From Brenneria izbisi (GTDB lineage Bacteria; Pseudomonadota; Gammaproteobacteria; Enterobacterales; Enterobacteriaceae): a DNA stretch of 64,000 nucleotides. Made by a program: the position numbers and the translations under genes. A model generated the notes under the pieces. It was not told the DNA's origin, ran no database searches, and saw only the letters and a program-made list of their open reading frames with translations. The first letter of the stretch is position 1. The number at the start of each line of letters is the position of its first letter. The stretch covers positions 62,001-126,000 of the forward strand of contig NZ_JAMPJU010000002.1 of NCBI RefSeq assembly GCF_025840185.1, in the 5' to 3' direction. Positions 1-11,227 of the stretch are shown here, piece by piece.

Positions 1-1197
1 GGGATGGGTATTCCAATCGGCAAGCTTTCACTGTACACCGCTTGCGGCGGCATCAGTCCGGCTTACACCCTGCCGGTTGTTCTGGATGTGGGCACCAATA
101 ACCCGCAACGACTGAACGATCCGCTGTACATGGGCTGGCGTCATCCTCGTATTACCGATGACGAATATTACGCGTTCGTTGACGAGTTTATTCAGGCCGT
201 CAAACGCCGCTGGCCGAATGTGTTGTTGCAGTTTGAAGATTTCGCCCAGAAAAACGCCACGCCATTGCTGAACCGCTATCGTGATGAAATTTGTAGCTTT
301 AACGACGACATTCAGGGGACCGCCGCCGTCGCGCTGGGTAGCCTGATTGCCGCCAGCCGTGCTGCGGGCAGTCAGTTGCGCGATCAGACCGTGGTCTTCC
401 TCGGCGCCGGTTCCGCCGGTTGTGGTATTGCCGAACAGATCATTGCGCAGATGAAGTCCGAAGGTTTGAGCGAAGATGAAGCGCGCGCCCGTGTGTTCAT
501 GGTTGACCGTTTCGGTCTGCTGACCGACAAGCTGCCGAATCTGCTCGACTTCCAGAGCAAGCTGGTGCAGCAAAGCGAACGGTTGGCGAAATGGGACGTC
601 ACCAGTGATGCTATCTCGCTGCTGGAAGTGGTCAGCAACGCCAAACCAACCATCCTGATCGGGGTATCTGGTCAGCCGGGCCTGTTCACCGAAGAAATTA
701 TCCGTGAAATGCACAGATACTGCGCTCGTCCGATCGTTATGCCGCTGTCCAACCCTACGTCCCGTGTGGAAGCCCGCCCGGAAGACATTATCCGCTGGAC
801 CGACGGTGCCGCGCTGGTCGCCACCGGCAGCCCGTTTAGCCCGGTAATCTATCAGGATAAAGTTTACCCGATCCCCCAGTGCAACAACTCGTTTATCTTC
901 CCTGGTATTGGATTAGGCGTGCTGGCCTCCGGCGCGAAACGCATTACCGATGGTATGTTGATGGCCGCCAGCCGTGCTTTGGCCGACTGCTCCCCGATGG
1001 CCAACAACGGTGATGGCGCATTATTGCCGGACATCGCGGATATTCAGGAAGTGTCCAAACGCATCGCGCTGGAAGTGGGTAAAGCCGCACAGTTGCAGGG
1101 CGTCGCGGTAGTGACGTCGGGCGACGCGCTGGCTGATGCCATCGCACACAACTTCTGGCAACCGCAGTACCGTAACTACAAACGCACATCGTTCTAA
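1..1197 (+). CDS. maeA: NAD-dependent malic enzyme, 3' part (5' end outside window)
   Basis: Oxidatively decarboxylates malate to pyruvate with NAD, in the cytoplasm. The reading frame is open from base 1, so the N-terminal part lies outside the window; about 398 residues are present. Visible landmarks are the substrate-site stretch [16 protein letters not shown], the metal-binding segment [12 protein letters not shown], the [11 protein letters not shown] motif and the Rossmann-type [15 protein letters not shown]. The length and the C-terminal YRNYKRTSF ending fit the large two-domain bacterial malic enzymes of the SfcA/MaeA class rather than MaeB, which carries a phosphotransacetylase domain. 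It is followed by a strong hairpin and converges on the gsi operon. Confidence 0.95.
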   Translation, partial: GMGIPIGKLSLYTACGGISPAYTLPVVLDVGTNNPQRLNDPLYMGWRHPRITDDEYYAFVDEFIQAVKRRWPNVLLQFEDFAQKNATPLLNRYRDEICSFNDDIQGTAAVALGSLIAASRAAGSQLRDQTVVFLGAGSAGCGIAEQIIAQMKSEGLSEDEARARVFMVDRFGLLTDKLPNLLDFQSKLVQQSERLAKWDVTSDAISLLEVVSNAKPTILIGVSGQPGLFTEEIIREMHRYCARPIVMPLSNPTSRVEARPEDIIRWTDGAALVATGSPFSPVIYQDKVYPIPQCNNSFIFPGIGLGVLASGAKRITDGMLMAASRALADCSPMANNGDGALLPDIADIQEVSKRIALEVGKAAQLQGVAVVTSGDALADAIAHNFWQPQYRNYKRTSF

Positions 1198-1220
1198 GCA
1201 AGCCACATTGTAAAACGTAA

Positions 1221-1250
1221 CCAAAAGCGCGGCGGAAGCCGCGCTTTTGG
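1221..1250. terminator. Bidirectional terminator between maeA and gsiD
   Basis: A perfect 13-bp stem (CCAAAAGCGCGGC with its complement) closes on the tetraloop GGAA. The A/T ends of the stem provide a U-rich tail in both directions. It lies 24 nt after the maeA stop and just after the gsiD stop on the other strand, so it can serve both convergent units. Confidence 0.85.
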
Positions 1251-1253
1251 TCG

Positions 1254-2159
<906 letters not shown>

Positions 2160-2182
2160 TCCCTTTCCTTATCTATAACGAA

Positions 2183-3103
2183 TCATTTATATCGAATCGA
2201 TGGGTTGATCGCGGCATACAGCATATCGACCAACAAATTGATCAAAATAAACTCCAGTGAAAACAGCAATACTTCCGCCTGAATCACCGGATAGTCGCGC
2301 ATTTCCACCGAATCGACCAATAATCGTCCCAGCCCCGGCCAGTTAAACACTTTCTCCACCACAATCGAGCCGCCCAGCAGAAAGCCGAATTGCAGGCCCA
2401 TCATGGTGACGACCGGGATCAACGCATTACGCAAGCCATGCTTTATTACCACCAGCGACTCGCGCACCCCCTTGGCCCGCGCCGTGCGCATATAATCTTC
2501 CTGCATCACTTCGACGAAAGACGCGCGGGTGAAACGGGCCATGACCGCCGCCACCGCCGCCCCTAACGTAATGGAAGGCAAGATATAGTGCAGCCAGGTA
2601 TCCGCGCCGACCGTGGGCAACCAGCCAAGTTCAACGGAGAATATCTGCATCAGCAGCATTCCCAGCGCGAAAGCGGGAAATGAAATCCCGGATACCGCCA
2701 GCGTCATGCCAATCCTGTCCGGCCAGCCATTACGCCAGACGGCTGACGTCACCCCAATCGCCATGCCAAAAATCACCGCCCAGACCATACTGCTGACGGT
2801 GAGCCAGAAGGTCGGCATAAAACGCATCGCGATCTCTTCCACAACCGGACGCTTGGATACCATCGACAGCCCAAAGTCTCCTTGCAGACTGCGCGTAAAG
2901 AAATGCCAGAATTGTTCCGGCAACGGCTTATCCAGCCCCAAATCCTGTCGCACCAGTTCGATCACCGTCGCATCCGCTTCCCGCCCGGCCACCAGACGCG
3001 CCGGATCGCCCGGTAACAAATGGACGAACAGAAAGACCAGCACCATGACGATCAGCAGCGTCGGGATGAGCCCCAATAGTCGTTTGATAAAGTAATTCAG
3101 CAT
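2183..3103 (-). CDS. gsiC: Glutathione ABC transporter permease GsiC
   Basis: OppB/DppB-type permease of 306 residues that pairs with GsiD. It starts with the family signature [17 protein letters not shown] (first membrane segment), carries the conserved HLLPGDPAR periplasmic motif near residue 28 and the EAA loop [21 protein letters not shown] near residue 210. Several further hydrophobic helices follow to the [11 protein letters not shown] end. It lies between gsiB (87-nt gap holding a hairpin) and gsiD, so all four importer parts are encoded in order. Confidence 0.93.
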   Translation of the reverse strand: MLNYFIKRLLGLIPTLLIVMVLVFLFVHLLPGDPARLVAGREADATVIELVRQDLGLDKPLPEQFWHFFTRSLQGDFGLSMVSKRPVVEEIAMRFMPTFWLTVSSMVWAVIFGMAIGVTSAVWRNGWPDRIGMTLAVSGISFPAFALGMLLMQIFSVELGWLPTVGADTWLHYILPSITLGAAVAAVMARFTRASFVEVMQEDYMRTARAKGVRESLVVIKHGLRNALIPVVTMMGLQFGFLLGGSIVVEKVFNWPGLGRLLVDSVEMRDYPVIQAEVLLFSLEFILINLLVDMLYAAINPSIRYK

Positions 3104-3145
3104 GAATGGGTTTCCACCCTTATTCCCCTGGCGATTGACAAACAG

Positions 3146-3169
3146 CAGGGAGGCCCGCAGGCCTCCCTG
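3146..3169 (-). terminator. Intercistronic hairpin between gsiB and gsiC
   Basis: A perfect 10-bp stem (CAGGGAGGCC and complement) with a four-base loop lies in the 87-nt gap between gsiB and gsiC. No U-tract follows. In binding-protein-dependent operons such hairpins commonly protect the upstream binding-protein mRNA and damp downstream expression; that role is inferred here. Confidence 0.55.
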
Positions 3170-3190
3170 ATTACGCGGGCGATACCCGGT

Positions 3191-4738
3191 TTATTCTTTC
3201 AGATCCGCCTCGTCAAAGCTGAATGCGGTATCCGGCATCACATAAAAGCCGGTCAGTTTCTTACTGTTGGCTGAAACCAGACGCTCCGTCGCCAGGAAAA
3301 TCCACGGCGCATCGGCCCAGACGTTATCCTGTGCGTCTTTGTACAGTTTTTGCTTCTCCGTCCGATCGGTGGTTTGCAGTGCGTTGGTTAAGTCCGCGTC
3401 AACCTGCGGGTTACTGTAAAATGCCGTATTGAACAACGCAGGCGGCCACGAGGCGGTGGCGAACAAGGGAGACAAGGCCCAGTCCGCTTCCCCGGTGGAA
3501 GCCGACCAACCGGTATAGAACAGTCGCACGCCGGTTTCCTTCACGCCCTTGCCTTCTACTTCCGCGGCCCGCTGACCGGCATCCATCGCGGTAACCTGCA
3601 CTTTGACGCCCACCTGCGCCAGTTGTTGTTGCGTAAACTGCAACACTTTCTGCGCCGTACTGTGGTTATGCGATGACCACAGCGTGGTGGTGAAGCCATT
3701 GGGATAACCCGCCTCTTTCAACAGTTCGCGGGCCTTGGCCGGATCATAAGGCCACGGCTGATATTTCACCGCATAATCAATACTGGGCGGCAACGGCCCT
3801 TCCGCCGGGGTCGCATAGCCAGAGAAAGCCACTTTAATCAGCGCGTCTTTATTAATCGCGTAGTTGAGCGCCTGACGCACCCGCAGATCGTCAAACGGCT
3901 TCTGTGTCACATTGATACTGATGTAACGGTGCAGAATCGAGGGCGATGCCACCAGTTCCAACTGGTCATTCTTTTCCAGCACGCCAGCCTGCTCAAACGG
4001 GATCGGATAGGCAAAGTGCGCTTCGCCGGTTTGCAGCAATGCCGCGCGCGTATTGTTATCCACCACCGGACGCCAGGTGATGCTATCGAGCTTCGGCAGT
4101 CCGGCTTTCCAGTAACCGTTAAACTTCTCGGCTTTGACGTAATCAGTCTGGTTCCAGGTCACAAAACGGTACGGCCCGGTTCCCACCGGATGGAAGCCGA
4201 TCTCTTTGCCGTACTGTTTTAGCGCGGCTGGTGAAATCATTACCGCCGCAGGATGCGCCAGATTATTGATAAATGCTGAGAATGGCGATTTCAGGGTGAT
4301 TTTCACCGTCTGAGCGTCCACCACCTCGGTCTTATCAATCATTTTGAACAGGTTATAGCGTTTCAGACGATTTTCCGGGTTGCTGGCGCGATCCAGATTC
4401 ACCTTGACCGCCTCGGCGTTAAAATCCGTTCCGTCATGAAACTTCACGCCCGGATGCAGCTTGACGGTATACACCCGCCCATCCGGGCTGATTTCGTAAC
4501 TCTCCGCCAGCACATTGACCAGTCTCATATCCTTGTCGAAACCAAACAGCCCCTGATAGAACGATTTGGCGACAGTCTGCGACAACGAGTCATTGGCATC
4601 GTAAGGATCAAGGCTGGTAAAGTTGGATGCCACCGCAATCACCGCATCCTTGGCGGCCCAGGACGGAGCCGCCGCCATTGCCGTCGCGATACCGGCGGCA
4701 ACTAACCAGTTACGCTGTAAAGTAATCGCATTCATCAT
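3191..4738 (-). CDS. gsiB: Glutathione-binding periplasmic protein GsiB
   Basis: Periplasmic solute-binding protein (SBP family 5) that captures glutathione or short peptides for GsiCD. The start chosen is the ATG at 4738, preceded by AAGGAG with 8-nt spacing. This gives 515 residues beginning with a signal peptide ([21 protein letters not shown], likely cleaved after SWA). An in-frame ATG 105 nt upstream would put 35 polar residues before the signal peptide and is rejected. Family landmarks include [23 protein letters not shown] and the [13 protein letters not shown] stretch. It is by family the most highly expressed member of the operon. Confidence 0.93.
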   Translation of the reverse strand: MMNAITLQRNWLVAAGIATAMAAAPSWAAKDAVIAVASNFTSLDPYDANDSLSQTVAKSFYQGLFGFDKDMRLVNVLAESYEISPDGRVYTVKLHPGVKFHDGTDFNAEAVKVNLDRASNPENRLKRYNLFKMIDKTEVVDAQTVKITLKSPFSAFINNLAHPAAVMISPAALKQYGKEIGFHPVGTGPYRFVTWNQTDYVKAEKFNGYWKAGLPKLDSITWRPVVDNNTRAALLQTGEAHFAYPIPFEQAGVLEKNDQLELVASPSILHRYISINVTQKPFDDLRVRQALNYAINKDALIKVAFSGYATPAEGPLPPSIDYAVKYQPWPYDPAKARELLKEAGYPNGFTTTLWSSHNHSTAQKVLQFTQQQLAQVGVKVQVTAMDAGQRAAEVEGKGVKETGVRLFYTGWSASTGEADWALSPLFATASWPPALFNTAFYSNPQVDADLTNALQTTDRTEKQKLYKDAQDNVWADAPWIFLATERLVSANSKKLTGFYVMPDTAFSFDEADLKE

Positions 4739-4763
4739 GTTACGTTCTCCTTGTGAGTCCCTG

Positions 4764-6662
4764 TCAGTAAGCGCCGGCAATCGGGTGATGCGCGACAAAA
4801 TGCCGTTCACCAACCTGCACCAGAGGCGCAATGGTAGGTTCATCGCCTAGTGCCCGAATTGGGCTGGGTATTTCATCAACCAGTAAAACCTGTTCACGCT
4901 GGCGGCGCGACGGATCAGCAACCGGCACCGCCGCCATCAGCTTACGGGTATAGGGATGATGGGGATTTTCGAACACCGCGCCACGCGGCCCGATTTCCAC
5001 GATTTGCCCCATATACATCACCGCAACCCGGTGGCTAATCCGCTCCACCACCGCCATATCATGGGATATAAATAAAAATGCGATGCCGAATTCGCGTTGT
5101 AGATCCAGCATCAGATTGATGATTTGCGCCTGAATGGAGACATCCAGCGCGGAAACCGCCTCATCCGCGATAACGACTTTGGGATTCGGCGCCAATGCTC
5201 TGGCGATGCAGATGCGCTGACGCTGCCCACCGGAAAACTCATGCGGATAGCGGCGCGCGTGTTCTGGTTGCAGCCCTACCCGCGCCAACAGCCAGGCTAC
5301 GCGCTGTTCCGCCTCCTGCCTGCTCCCTATTCCATGCACCAGCAACGGTTCCATAATGGAAAACCCGACTGTCAGACGCGGATCCAGCGAAGCATAGGGA
5401 TCCTGAAAAATAAACTGAATATCCTTGCGCAAATGCTGCAACGCCGAACCGCTCAGTTGGTTAATCCGTTGGCCGTCAAAAACAATCGTTCCGCTCTGGC
5501 TTTCCACCAGTTTTAACAAGGCCCGCCCGGTGGTGGATTTGCCGCTGCCCGACTCGCCGACCAGCGATAACGTTTCCCCCGGATAGAGATCAAAACTCAC
5601 TTTTTCGACCGCATGAACCTGACGGGTTACCCGGTTCAACAAGCCCGTGCGGATCGGAAAGCGCGTGACCAGATCCCGCACCTGTAAAATAGGGTCGGCA
5701 TGGGCGGGAATGGTATTCTGCGGCACGCTGTCCGCAGGCGGTTGCGTCTTGCCATTCAGCAATGGAAATTTTGCCGGGAACACCTGGCCTTGCATTGAAC
5801 CCAACGTCGGCACCGCCGCCAGTAAAGCTTGTGTATACGGATGCCGCGGCGTATTGAAAATCTGCTCGACACCGCCGGCCTCGACGTTTTCACCGCGATA
5901 CATCACCATCACCCGGTCAGCCACTTCAGCGACCACGCCCATATCGTGGGTAATGAAAATAACGGCCATGTTCATTTCCCGTTGCAACACGCGAATCAAT
6001 TGCAGGATCTGGGCCTGAATAGTGACATCCAACGCCGTGGTCGGCTCATCGGCAATCAGCAGCGACGGTTTACACGACAGCGCCATCGCAATCATCACCC
6101 GCTGACGCATCCCGCCGGAAAGTTGATGAGGATAGCGATCCAATACATTACGCGCTTCAGGAATACGCACCCGCTCCAGCATGCGCAACGCTTCCTGGCG
6201 CGCGGCGCGGTGATCCATGCCCTGATGCAAACGAATGGATTCGGCAATCTGCTCGCCTACCGGAAAGACCGGATTCAGCGAGGTCATCGGCTCCTGAAAG
6301 ATCATGGCCAGATCAGCGCCGCGCAGTTTACGCATCCGCGACTGCTGGAGCTCGCGCAAATCAAGAACCTGATCATTGCGCCGGCGAAACAGCATTTCCC
6401 CCTGATAAATCACGCCGCCGGCCTGTTCGATCAAGCGCATCACCGCCAGTGAGGTCACCGACTTCCCGGAACCGGATTCGCCGACAATAGCCAGCGTTTC
6501 CCCGCGATCCACGGAAAACGTCAAATCACGTACTGCATCCGTCCGCTGCCCTTGCTGTTCAAAATAAACGCTCAGATCGCGCACCGCCAATACCTGCTGG
6601 TCCGGCAGGGAAAGTTCCGCAGCGGTAGGCGGCGACGTAGAATGATGCCGTGCTAATGCCAT
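4764..6662 (-). CDS. gsiA: Glutathione ABC transporter, double ATP-binding protein GsiA
   Basis: Cytoplasmic ATPase energising glutathione uptake. The 632-residue chain holds two complete ABC domains: Walker A GESGSGKS at residues 61-68 and 369-376, signature motifs LSGGMRQ (181-187) and FSGGQRQ (476-482), and Walker B segments LLIADEPT and VVIADEAV. Each half ends with the oligopeptide-ABC C-terminal extension ([24 protein letters not shown]). It is first in the operon, 25 nt from gsiB. In E. coli, iaaA (isoaspartyl peptidase) lies between moeA and gsiA; here gsiA is directly divergent from moeA and iaaA is missing. Confidence 0.94.
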   Translation of the reverse strand: MALARHHSTSPPTAAELSLPDQQVLAVRDLSVYFEQQGQRTDAVRDLTFSVDRGETLAIVGESGSGKSVTSLAVMRLIEQAGGVIYQGEMLFRRRNDQVLDLRELQQSRMRKLRGADLAMIFQEPMTSLNPVFPVGEQIAESIRLHQGMDHRAARQEALRMLERVRIPEARNVLDRYPHQLSGGMRQRVMIAMALSCKPSLLIADEPTTALDVTIQAQILQLIRVLQREMNMAVIFITHDMGVVAEVADRVMVMYRGENVEAGGVEQIFNTPRHPYTQALLAAVPTLGSMQGQVFPAKFPLLNGKTQPPADSVPQNTIPAHADPILQVRDLVTRFPIRTGLLNRVTRQVHAVEKVSFDLYPGETLSLVGESGSGKSTTGRALLKLVESQSGTIVFDGQRINQLSGSALQHLRKDIQFIFQDPYASLDPRLTVGFSIMEPLLVHGIGSRQEAEQRVAWLLARVGLQPEHARRYPHEFSGGQRQRICIARALAPNPKVVIADEAVSALDVSIQAQIINLMLDLQREFGIAFLFISHDMAVVERISHRVAVMYMGQIVEIGPRGAVFENPHHPYTRKLMAAVPVADPSRRQREQVLLVDEIPSPIRALGDEPTIAPLVQVGERHFVAHHPIAGAY

Positions 6663-7039
6663 TGACCGTAGATCTCCATTTAAACAGGGGTCGCGATGGC
6701 GACAGTTGGATCAGGGACGAGTGATGAACCGCTTTCAGCGGCAAGAAGTCCTTCATACTCACACGCGTTTTGACTATATTTAGCGCAAGGTATGATGTAA
6801 AGCAGAAACTTATTCGGCTCTTTGATGAAAATTCTTTTTAGAACATTAAGTTAATAAAAAATAAATAAACGTTATATAACCAATGGCTCACCAGGTTCGC
6901 CGTCACCGCCTTTTGCTGACATACCCGATTCCTTGAGCCGCCCGCATTCTCCGTAACCGCGTTCTCTGACATAATAGTGGCATACAATACCTGTTTTCGC
7001 CCGCAGCCCCGCTGGGGAGAAACCAATCATGGAGTGCAG
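6663..7039. other. Divergent gsiA/moeA promoter region
   Basis: A 377-bp gene-free stretch between divergent gsiA and moeA, AT-rich around 6830-6880. No coding signal is credible. In E. coli this position holds iaaA, of which I see no trace. It should hold both promoters. A single CGTTATATAAC at 6870-6880 resembles half of a ModE site, but its partner is missing. Confidence 0.5.
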
Positions 7040-8275
7040 ATGGAAAGCGTGACCTCAGGCTTATTGTCCCTCGAACAGGCGCTGGAAAAGATGTTTTCTC
7101 AGGTATCATTCATACCAGAAACAGAAAACGTTTCGCTGTATGACGCCGCTGGCCGAATTACCGCCAGCCCCATAGCGTCGCCCATCAACGTTCCTCCCTT
7201 TGCCAATGCCGCAATGGACGGCTACGCGGTTCGTTGCACGGATCTCCATACATCAACGCCGCTGCCGGTGGCGGGCAAAGCCTTCGCCGGCGCGCCGTTC
7301 GACGGCGAATGGCCAATGGGCGCCTGTATCCGCATCATGACCGGCGCGCCGATCCCCGCAGGCGCCGACGCGGTTATCATGCAGGAGCAGGCGGAAGTCA
7401 GTGATGCTGGCGTTGGTTTTCCTCATCACGTCAAACCCGGACAGAATATTCGTCTGCCGGGAGAAGATATCCGCGTCGGCGCGGTGGTGCTGCCCGCCGG
7501 AAAAAAATTGAGCGTTGCGGAGTTGCCGCTGCTGGCATCGTTAGGACTCGCGCGGATTGACGTTTACCGTCGATTGAAAGTCGCCATTTTTTCAACTGGC
7601 GATGAGCTTCAACCGGTCGGCACGCCGCTTCAGACCGGACAGATTTATGACACCAACCGCTTTGCCGTGCGCCTGATGCTGGAGCAGATCGGCTGTGAGG
7701 TTAACGATCTGGGCATCATTGCCGATGATCCCGACGCGCTGCGCCACGCTTTTCATCAGGCAGACCGCCGCGCCGACCTGGTTATCAGCAGTGGCGGCGT
7801 TTCTGTGGGCGAAGCGGATTATACCAGGCAGATGCTGAGTGAGTTGGGTGATATCCATTTCTGGAAACTGGCGATCAAACCCGGCAAACCGTTCGCTTTC
7901 GGCAAGTTACAGCAGGCCTGGTTCTGCGGTCTGCCGGGCAATCCGGTTTCCGCGCTCCTCACTTTCTATCAACTGGTTCAACCGCTGCTGGCGCGTTTAG
8001 CGGGTCATACCGAGTGGCGTCTGCCCCCTCGTCTGCGAGTGAAAACCACCAGCGCCCTGAAAAAATCCCCCGGCCGCATGGATTTTCAACGCGGCATTTT
8101 CAGCCGTAACGCACAGGGTGAACTGGAAGTCAGAAGCACCGGCCACCAGGGTTCACATGTCTTCAGTTCCTTCAGCCTGGCAAATTGTTTTATCGTGCTG
8201 GAAGCCGAACGAGGTCATGTTGCCGCCGGAGAATGGGTAGAAATAGAACCATTCAATTCACTGCTGGGACATTGA
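7040..8275 (+). CDS. moeA: Molybdopterin molybdenumtransferase MoeA
   Basis: Inserts molybdenum into adenylylated molybdopterin to make molybdenum cofactor. The start is ATG 7040, preceded by GGAG with 5-nt spacing, giving 411 residues, the E. coli length. In-frame codons upstream would add 21 residues lacking similarity. Motifs seen are [39 protein letters not shown], the MogA-like [13 protein letters not shown] and [11 protein letters not shown]. moeB follows after 2 nt, so the two are co-transcribed and probably translationally coupled. The cofactor would serve formate dehydrogenases and other molybdoenzymes. Confidence 0.96.
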   Translation: MESVTSGLLSLEQALEKMFSQVSFIPETENVSLYDAAGRITASPIASPINVPPFANAAMDGYAVRCTDLHTSTPLPVAGKAFAGAPFDGEWPMGACIRIMTGAPIPAGADAVIMQEQAEVSDAGVGFPHHVKPGQNIRLPGEDIRVGAVVLPAGKKLSVAELPLLASLGLARIDVYRRLKVAIFSTGDELQPVGTPLQTGQIYDTNRFAVRLMLEQIGCEVNDLGIIADDPDALRHAFHQADRRADLVISSGGVSVGEADYTRQMLSELGDIHFWKLAIKPGKPFAFGKLQQAWFCGLPGNPVSALLTFYQLVQPLLARLAGHTEWRLPPRLRVKTTSALKKSPGRMDFQRGIFSRNAQGELEVRSTGHQGSHVFSSFSLANCFIVLEAERGHVAAGEWVEIEPFNSLLGH

Positions 8276-8277
8276 TT

Positions 8278-9030
8278 ATGCTGCCATCACTCAGTGATGC
8301 CGAAGCGCTGCGTTACAATCGTCAGATTGTGCTGCGCGGCTTTGATTTTGACGGACAAGAGAAGCTGAAAGCAGCGCGACTGCTGATTGTCGGGCTTGGC
8401 GGATTGGGCTGCGCGGCAGCCCAATATCTGGCCGCCGCGGGCATCGGCCATCTGACGCTGCTGGATTTTGACGCCGTTTCGCTTTCCAACCTGCAACGTC
8501 AGATCCTGCACCGCGATGCACGTATTGGCATGGCAAAAGTCGAATCAGCGCGGATCGCGTTGGCGGCCATCAATCCGCATCTCATGTTGGATACGGTAAA
8601 CGCCAGCCTGGATGACGACGCGCTGGGCGCGCTGATGGAGAAGCATGATGCGGTGCTGGATTGCACCGACCATGTCACGATCCGCGACAGGTTGAACCGC
8701 CTTGGCTTTCAGCGAAGGAAACCCCTGATTTCCGGCGCGGCGATCCGCATGGAAGGCCAGATCAGCGTGTTTACCTACCAACCGGATGAACCCTGTTATC
8801 GTTGCCTCAGCCGATTGTTTGGCGACAACGCGCTGACCTGCGCGGAAACCGGTGTGATGGCGCCACTGGTCGGCACCATCGGCAGTTTGCAAGCTATGGA
8901 AGCGATCAAACTCCTGACCGGCTACGGTAAGGTCGCCACGGGACGCTTGCTGATGCTCGATGCCATGACGCTGCAATTTCGCGAAATCAGGCTGCCGAAA
9001 AATCCTAACTGCGAAGTGTGCGGCAATTGA
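8278..9030 (+). CDS. moeB: Molybdopterin-synthase adenylyltransferase MoeB
   Basis: Adenylates the C-terminus of MoaD so that molybdopterin synthase can be re-sulfurated; an E1-like ThiF/MoeB enzyme. The 250 residues carry the nucleotide-binding GLGGLG at 39-44, the segment SLSNLQRQILH, the catalytic-Asp region VLDCTDH, and two CxxC zinc pairs, CYRC near residue 180 and CEVC near the end. Start is ATG 8278, 2 nt after the moeA stop. No rhodanese domain follows, as expected for the short enterobacterial form. Confidence 0.96.
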   Translation: MLPSLSDAEALRYNRQIVLRGFDFDGQEKLKAARLLIVGLGGLGCAAAQYLAAAGIGHLTLLDFDAVSLSNLQRQILHRDARIGMAKVESARIALAAINPHLMLDTVNASLDDDALGALMEKHDAVLDCTDHVTIRDRLNRLGFQRRKPLISGAAIRMEGQISVFTYQPDEPCYRCLSRLFGDNALTCAETGVMAPLVGTIGSLQAMEAIKLLTGYGKVATGRLLMLDAMTLQFREIRLPKNPNCEVCGN

Positions 9031-9180
9031 TCAGATTTTGCATGGCAAAGCGCGTTGTCCCAGAGGCGGGCGCTAATGCCGTCATTATCTCAAGTTCACT
9101 CATCGTTAGTAAATTTGCATATATAAATCAATCTACTATTTTCTTGTATACGATAGATATCAGTGTCACTGTGTAAGTAA

Positions 9181-9256
9181 ATACTCGTCATCTTTCAGGT
9201 TGCTGGTGCGTTGGTTAGGTTACCGACTCCCCGCGCTTGGAAATCTGTTGGGTATA
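9181..9256. repeat. Dispersed intergenic repeat, copy 1
   Basis: About 76 bp starting ATACTCGTCAT, containing AGGTTGCTGGTGCGTTGG and ending GGGTATA. Three related copies occur near 23.5, 40.8 and 47.1 kb. All lie outside genes. Short enterobacterial repeats that open with TATACTCGTCAT and close with a TATA-containing end are common in Pectobacteriaceae by my recollection. Confidence 0.6.
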
Positions 9257-9284
9257 TAAGCAACCATGTTAAGAGGAACACATC

Positions 9285-9884
9285 ATGAGTAATGCTTTTT
9301 TGCAAGCTATCAAAGCACGTCGCAGCATCTATGCCATCGGAAATAAATTACCCCTCTCAGAAGACGCTGTAACCGCGCTGATTACCGAAGCGGTCAAGGA
9401 GAGCCCGTCCGCATTCAACTCACAGAGCTCACGCGTTGTGATTCTGTTTGGCGACCAGCACGATAAAGTCTGGGATATCGTGAAGCAGCAGTTGAAGAAA
9501 ATCGTTCCGGCGGATGCATTCACCGCCACGGAACAGAAGCTGGCTTCGTTTGCCGCAGGCGCGGGGACAGTCTTATTTTTCGAAGACACAAAAGTCGTCG
9601 AAGATCTGCAAGCGAAGTTTGCCCTATATGCGGACAATTTCCCGGTCTGGTCGGAACATTCTACCGGGATCGCCCAGTTCGCGGTGTGGTCTACGCTGGC
9701 GCAGGAAAAAATCGGCGCATCGTTGCAGCACTACAATCCATTGATTGACGATGATGTCAAACAGCAGTGGAATTTGCCTGCCAGTTGGAAACTTCGCGCT
9801 CAAATGCCTTTTGGTTCAATTGAACAACCCGCCGGTGAAAAAACCTACATCCCGGATGAAGAACGTTTCCGTATTTTCAAGTAA
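9285..9884 (+). CDS. Nitroreductase-family FMN oxidoreductase
   Basis: 199-residue NAD(P)H:FMN-type oxidoreductase of the nitroreductase fold. Family signs are the N-terminal AIKARRSIYAIG (FMN-phosphate binding Arg pair), ESPSAFNSQSSRVVIL near residue 40, and the C-terminal MPFGSIEQPAGEK stretch. The sequence resembles the small Frm2/Hbn1-like branch often annotated simply as nitroreductase family. The physiological substrate is unknown; quinones, nitro compounds or lipid-derived enals are possible. The ATG is preceded by AAGAGGAA. Monocistronic, followed by a good terminator. Confidence 0.85.
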   Translation: MSNAFLQAIKARRSIYAIGNKLPLSEDAVTALITEAVKESPSAFNSQSSRVVILFGDQHDKVWDIVKQQLKKIVPADAFTATEQKLASFAAGAGTVLFFEDTKVVEDLQAKFALYADNFPVWSEHSTGIAQFAVWSTLAQEKIGASLQHYNPLIDDDVKQQWNLPASWKLRAQMPFGSIEQPAGEKTYIPDEERFRIFK

Positions 9885-9900
9885 TACGGAGAAAAAATAG

Positions 9901-9926
9901 AAAAGGGACAATGCTGTCCCTTTTTT
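9901..9926. terminator. Bidirectional rho-independent terminator
   Basis: Stem AAAAGGGACA / TGTCCCTTTT with loop ATGC, followed by a T-run on the plus strand and by a T-rich stretch on the minus strand. It sits between the convergent nitroreductase and lipid-kinase genes and can stop both. Confidence 0.85.
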
Positions 9927-9996
9927 AATTCCGTTATTCGCCGTTTTCCGTGATTGAAACAACTTATCGCATTGCCATACATTGCCTGCATTGATG

Positions 9997-10899
9997 TCAT
10001 TTCGGCGCAAATACCTGAATAGCTTTTTCCCGAATATTGAATATCGCCGGGGTTTTTCCAATTAACTCCCCATCCGCATTGATATCATGAGGTTTTGCTG
10101 TATGCAGGGATAAATGGCGACCGGAAAATGTGCGGACATTACGCCAGCGGCCATGCGTTCCCCGCCGCATAAACGGAATAAGCGCAATCATCTCCCACCA
10201 GTGAGATACTTCCAGGCTGTAGACATCAAGGCGGCCATCATCCGGCGCCGCGGAATGTTGTACCGTCATCCCGCCACCGTAGAATCGACCATTTCCGACG
10301 GAAACCTGCACCGTGCGAACGCGCTCCTTTACGCCATCATGTTCGATTTCCGCCCGAAAGGGACGGCTCTGCTTTAATAGTTTAAAGGCAGCCAGTGCAT
10401 AACCTAATGTTCCCCAACGTTTTTTTGACTTAGCCGATAAACCGCGCGCTAACGCGGCGGAAAAACCAATACTGGATACATTAAAGAACAAATGGCCGTT
10501 GACATCGCCTAAATCAATGTTTCGCAAGTGACCCGCAGCAATAATCTCCACCGCCTGTTTGATATCTTTCGGGATCCCCAACGTCCGGGCAAAATCATTG
10601 GCCGTTCCCAACGGCAGAACCCCCAGCGCCAGCCCTGTTTCAACCAATCCCGGCGCCGCCGCGTTCAGCGTGCCGTCGCCGCCGCCAACAATAACAAAAT
10701 CAATTTTTTTGGCATAAGCCCGAATAATGTCACTACAGTTTCCCGTCTCTTTTTCATCCGGTTCAATAATATTGATATGCTTCGACTGTAATAATTGTTT
10801 CACATAACGCGCTGATGATTCGCCATTACGTGCTCTTTTATTAATAAAGAGCAGGGCTGTTGGACGTTGCTTTTTATTATCTGAATCATGGTTCATCAT
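9997..10899 (-). CDS. YegS/DagK-family lipid kinase
   Basis: Predicted cytoplasmic or membrane-associated kinase of the diacylglycerol-kinase catalytic family (YegS-like), 300 residues. The diagnostic glycine loop FVIVGGGDGTLNAAAPGL lies near residue 70 and is followed by GVLPLGTANDFARTLGIP, the second family signature. The C-terminal beta-sandwich includes VSVGNGRFYGGGM and the NADGELIGKTPAIF end motif. The lipid substrate cannot be read from the sequence. The start ATG is doubled (MM). No operon partner; terminates at the shared hairpin. Confidence 0.88.
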   Translation of the reverse strand: MMNHDSDNKKQRPTALLFINKRARNGESSARYVKQLLQSKHINIIEPDEKETGNCSDIIRAYAKKIDFVIVGGGDGTLNAAAPGLVETGLALGVLPLGTANDFARTLGIPKDIKQAVEIIAAGHLRNIDLGDVNGHLFFNVSSIGFSAALARGLSAKSKKRWGTLGYALAAFKLLKQSRPFRAEIEHDGVKERVRTVQVSVGNGRFYGGGMTVQHSAAPDDGRLDVYSLEVSHWWEMIALIPFMRRGTHGRWRNVRTFSGRHLSLHTAKPHDINADGELIGKTPAIFNIREKAIQVFAPK

Positions 10900-11227
10900 C
10901 GTTTGTTAACCTAACTCGCTCAGAAAAATCAAATTGAATCTAATCATAGACGTAATAAACGTCTCAAGAGCGCTTTAATAAGCCCACAATAAAATACAAA
11001 AAATTACATTCGCGATCCCGACTTTTTCAGCTACTTAATGATGGGTGATATTTTCCAGCCCTTTCGATATGTCCGACTGTTGCCTCGCTAACCTTTCATC
11101 GTACATCCACGTATTGATGTTTTCGGGGGGGACTGCTTAACTTCTGTAAGGCAGTCTACGACTTTTGCCATGATCGAATAGATTTTGTGTTGTCATATCA
11201 TTCGGTTACTACATTAAGGAGAAGGTC
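10900..11227. other. Intergenic region upstream of the diguanylate cyclase
   Basis: 328 bp without a credible gene between divergent units. It contains an imperfect hairpin at 11131-11156 (GACTGC ... GCAGTC, extended by TTA/TAA with one bulged G) directly after a run of seven G. No match to the c-di-GMP riboswitch cores I know. Confidence 0.4.

Noticed and set aside
6870..6880. CGTTATATAAC upstream of moeA as a ModE site
   Set aside because: Only one half of the palindromic ModE site is present.
7040..7040. Molybdenum-cofactor riboswitch ahead of moeA
   Set aside because: The leader shows none of the conserved paired elements I know; that RNA usually precedes moaA.
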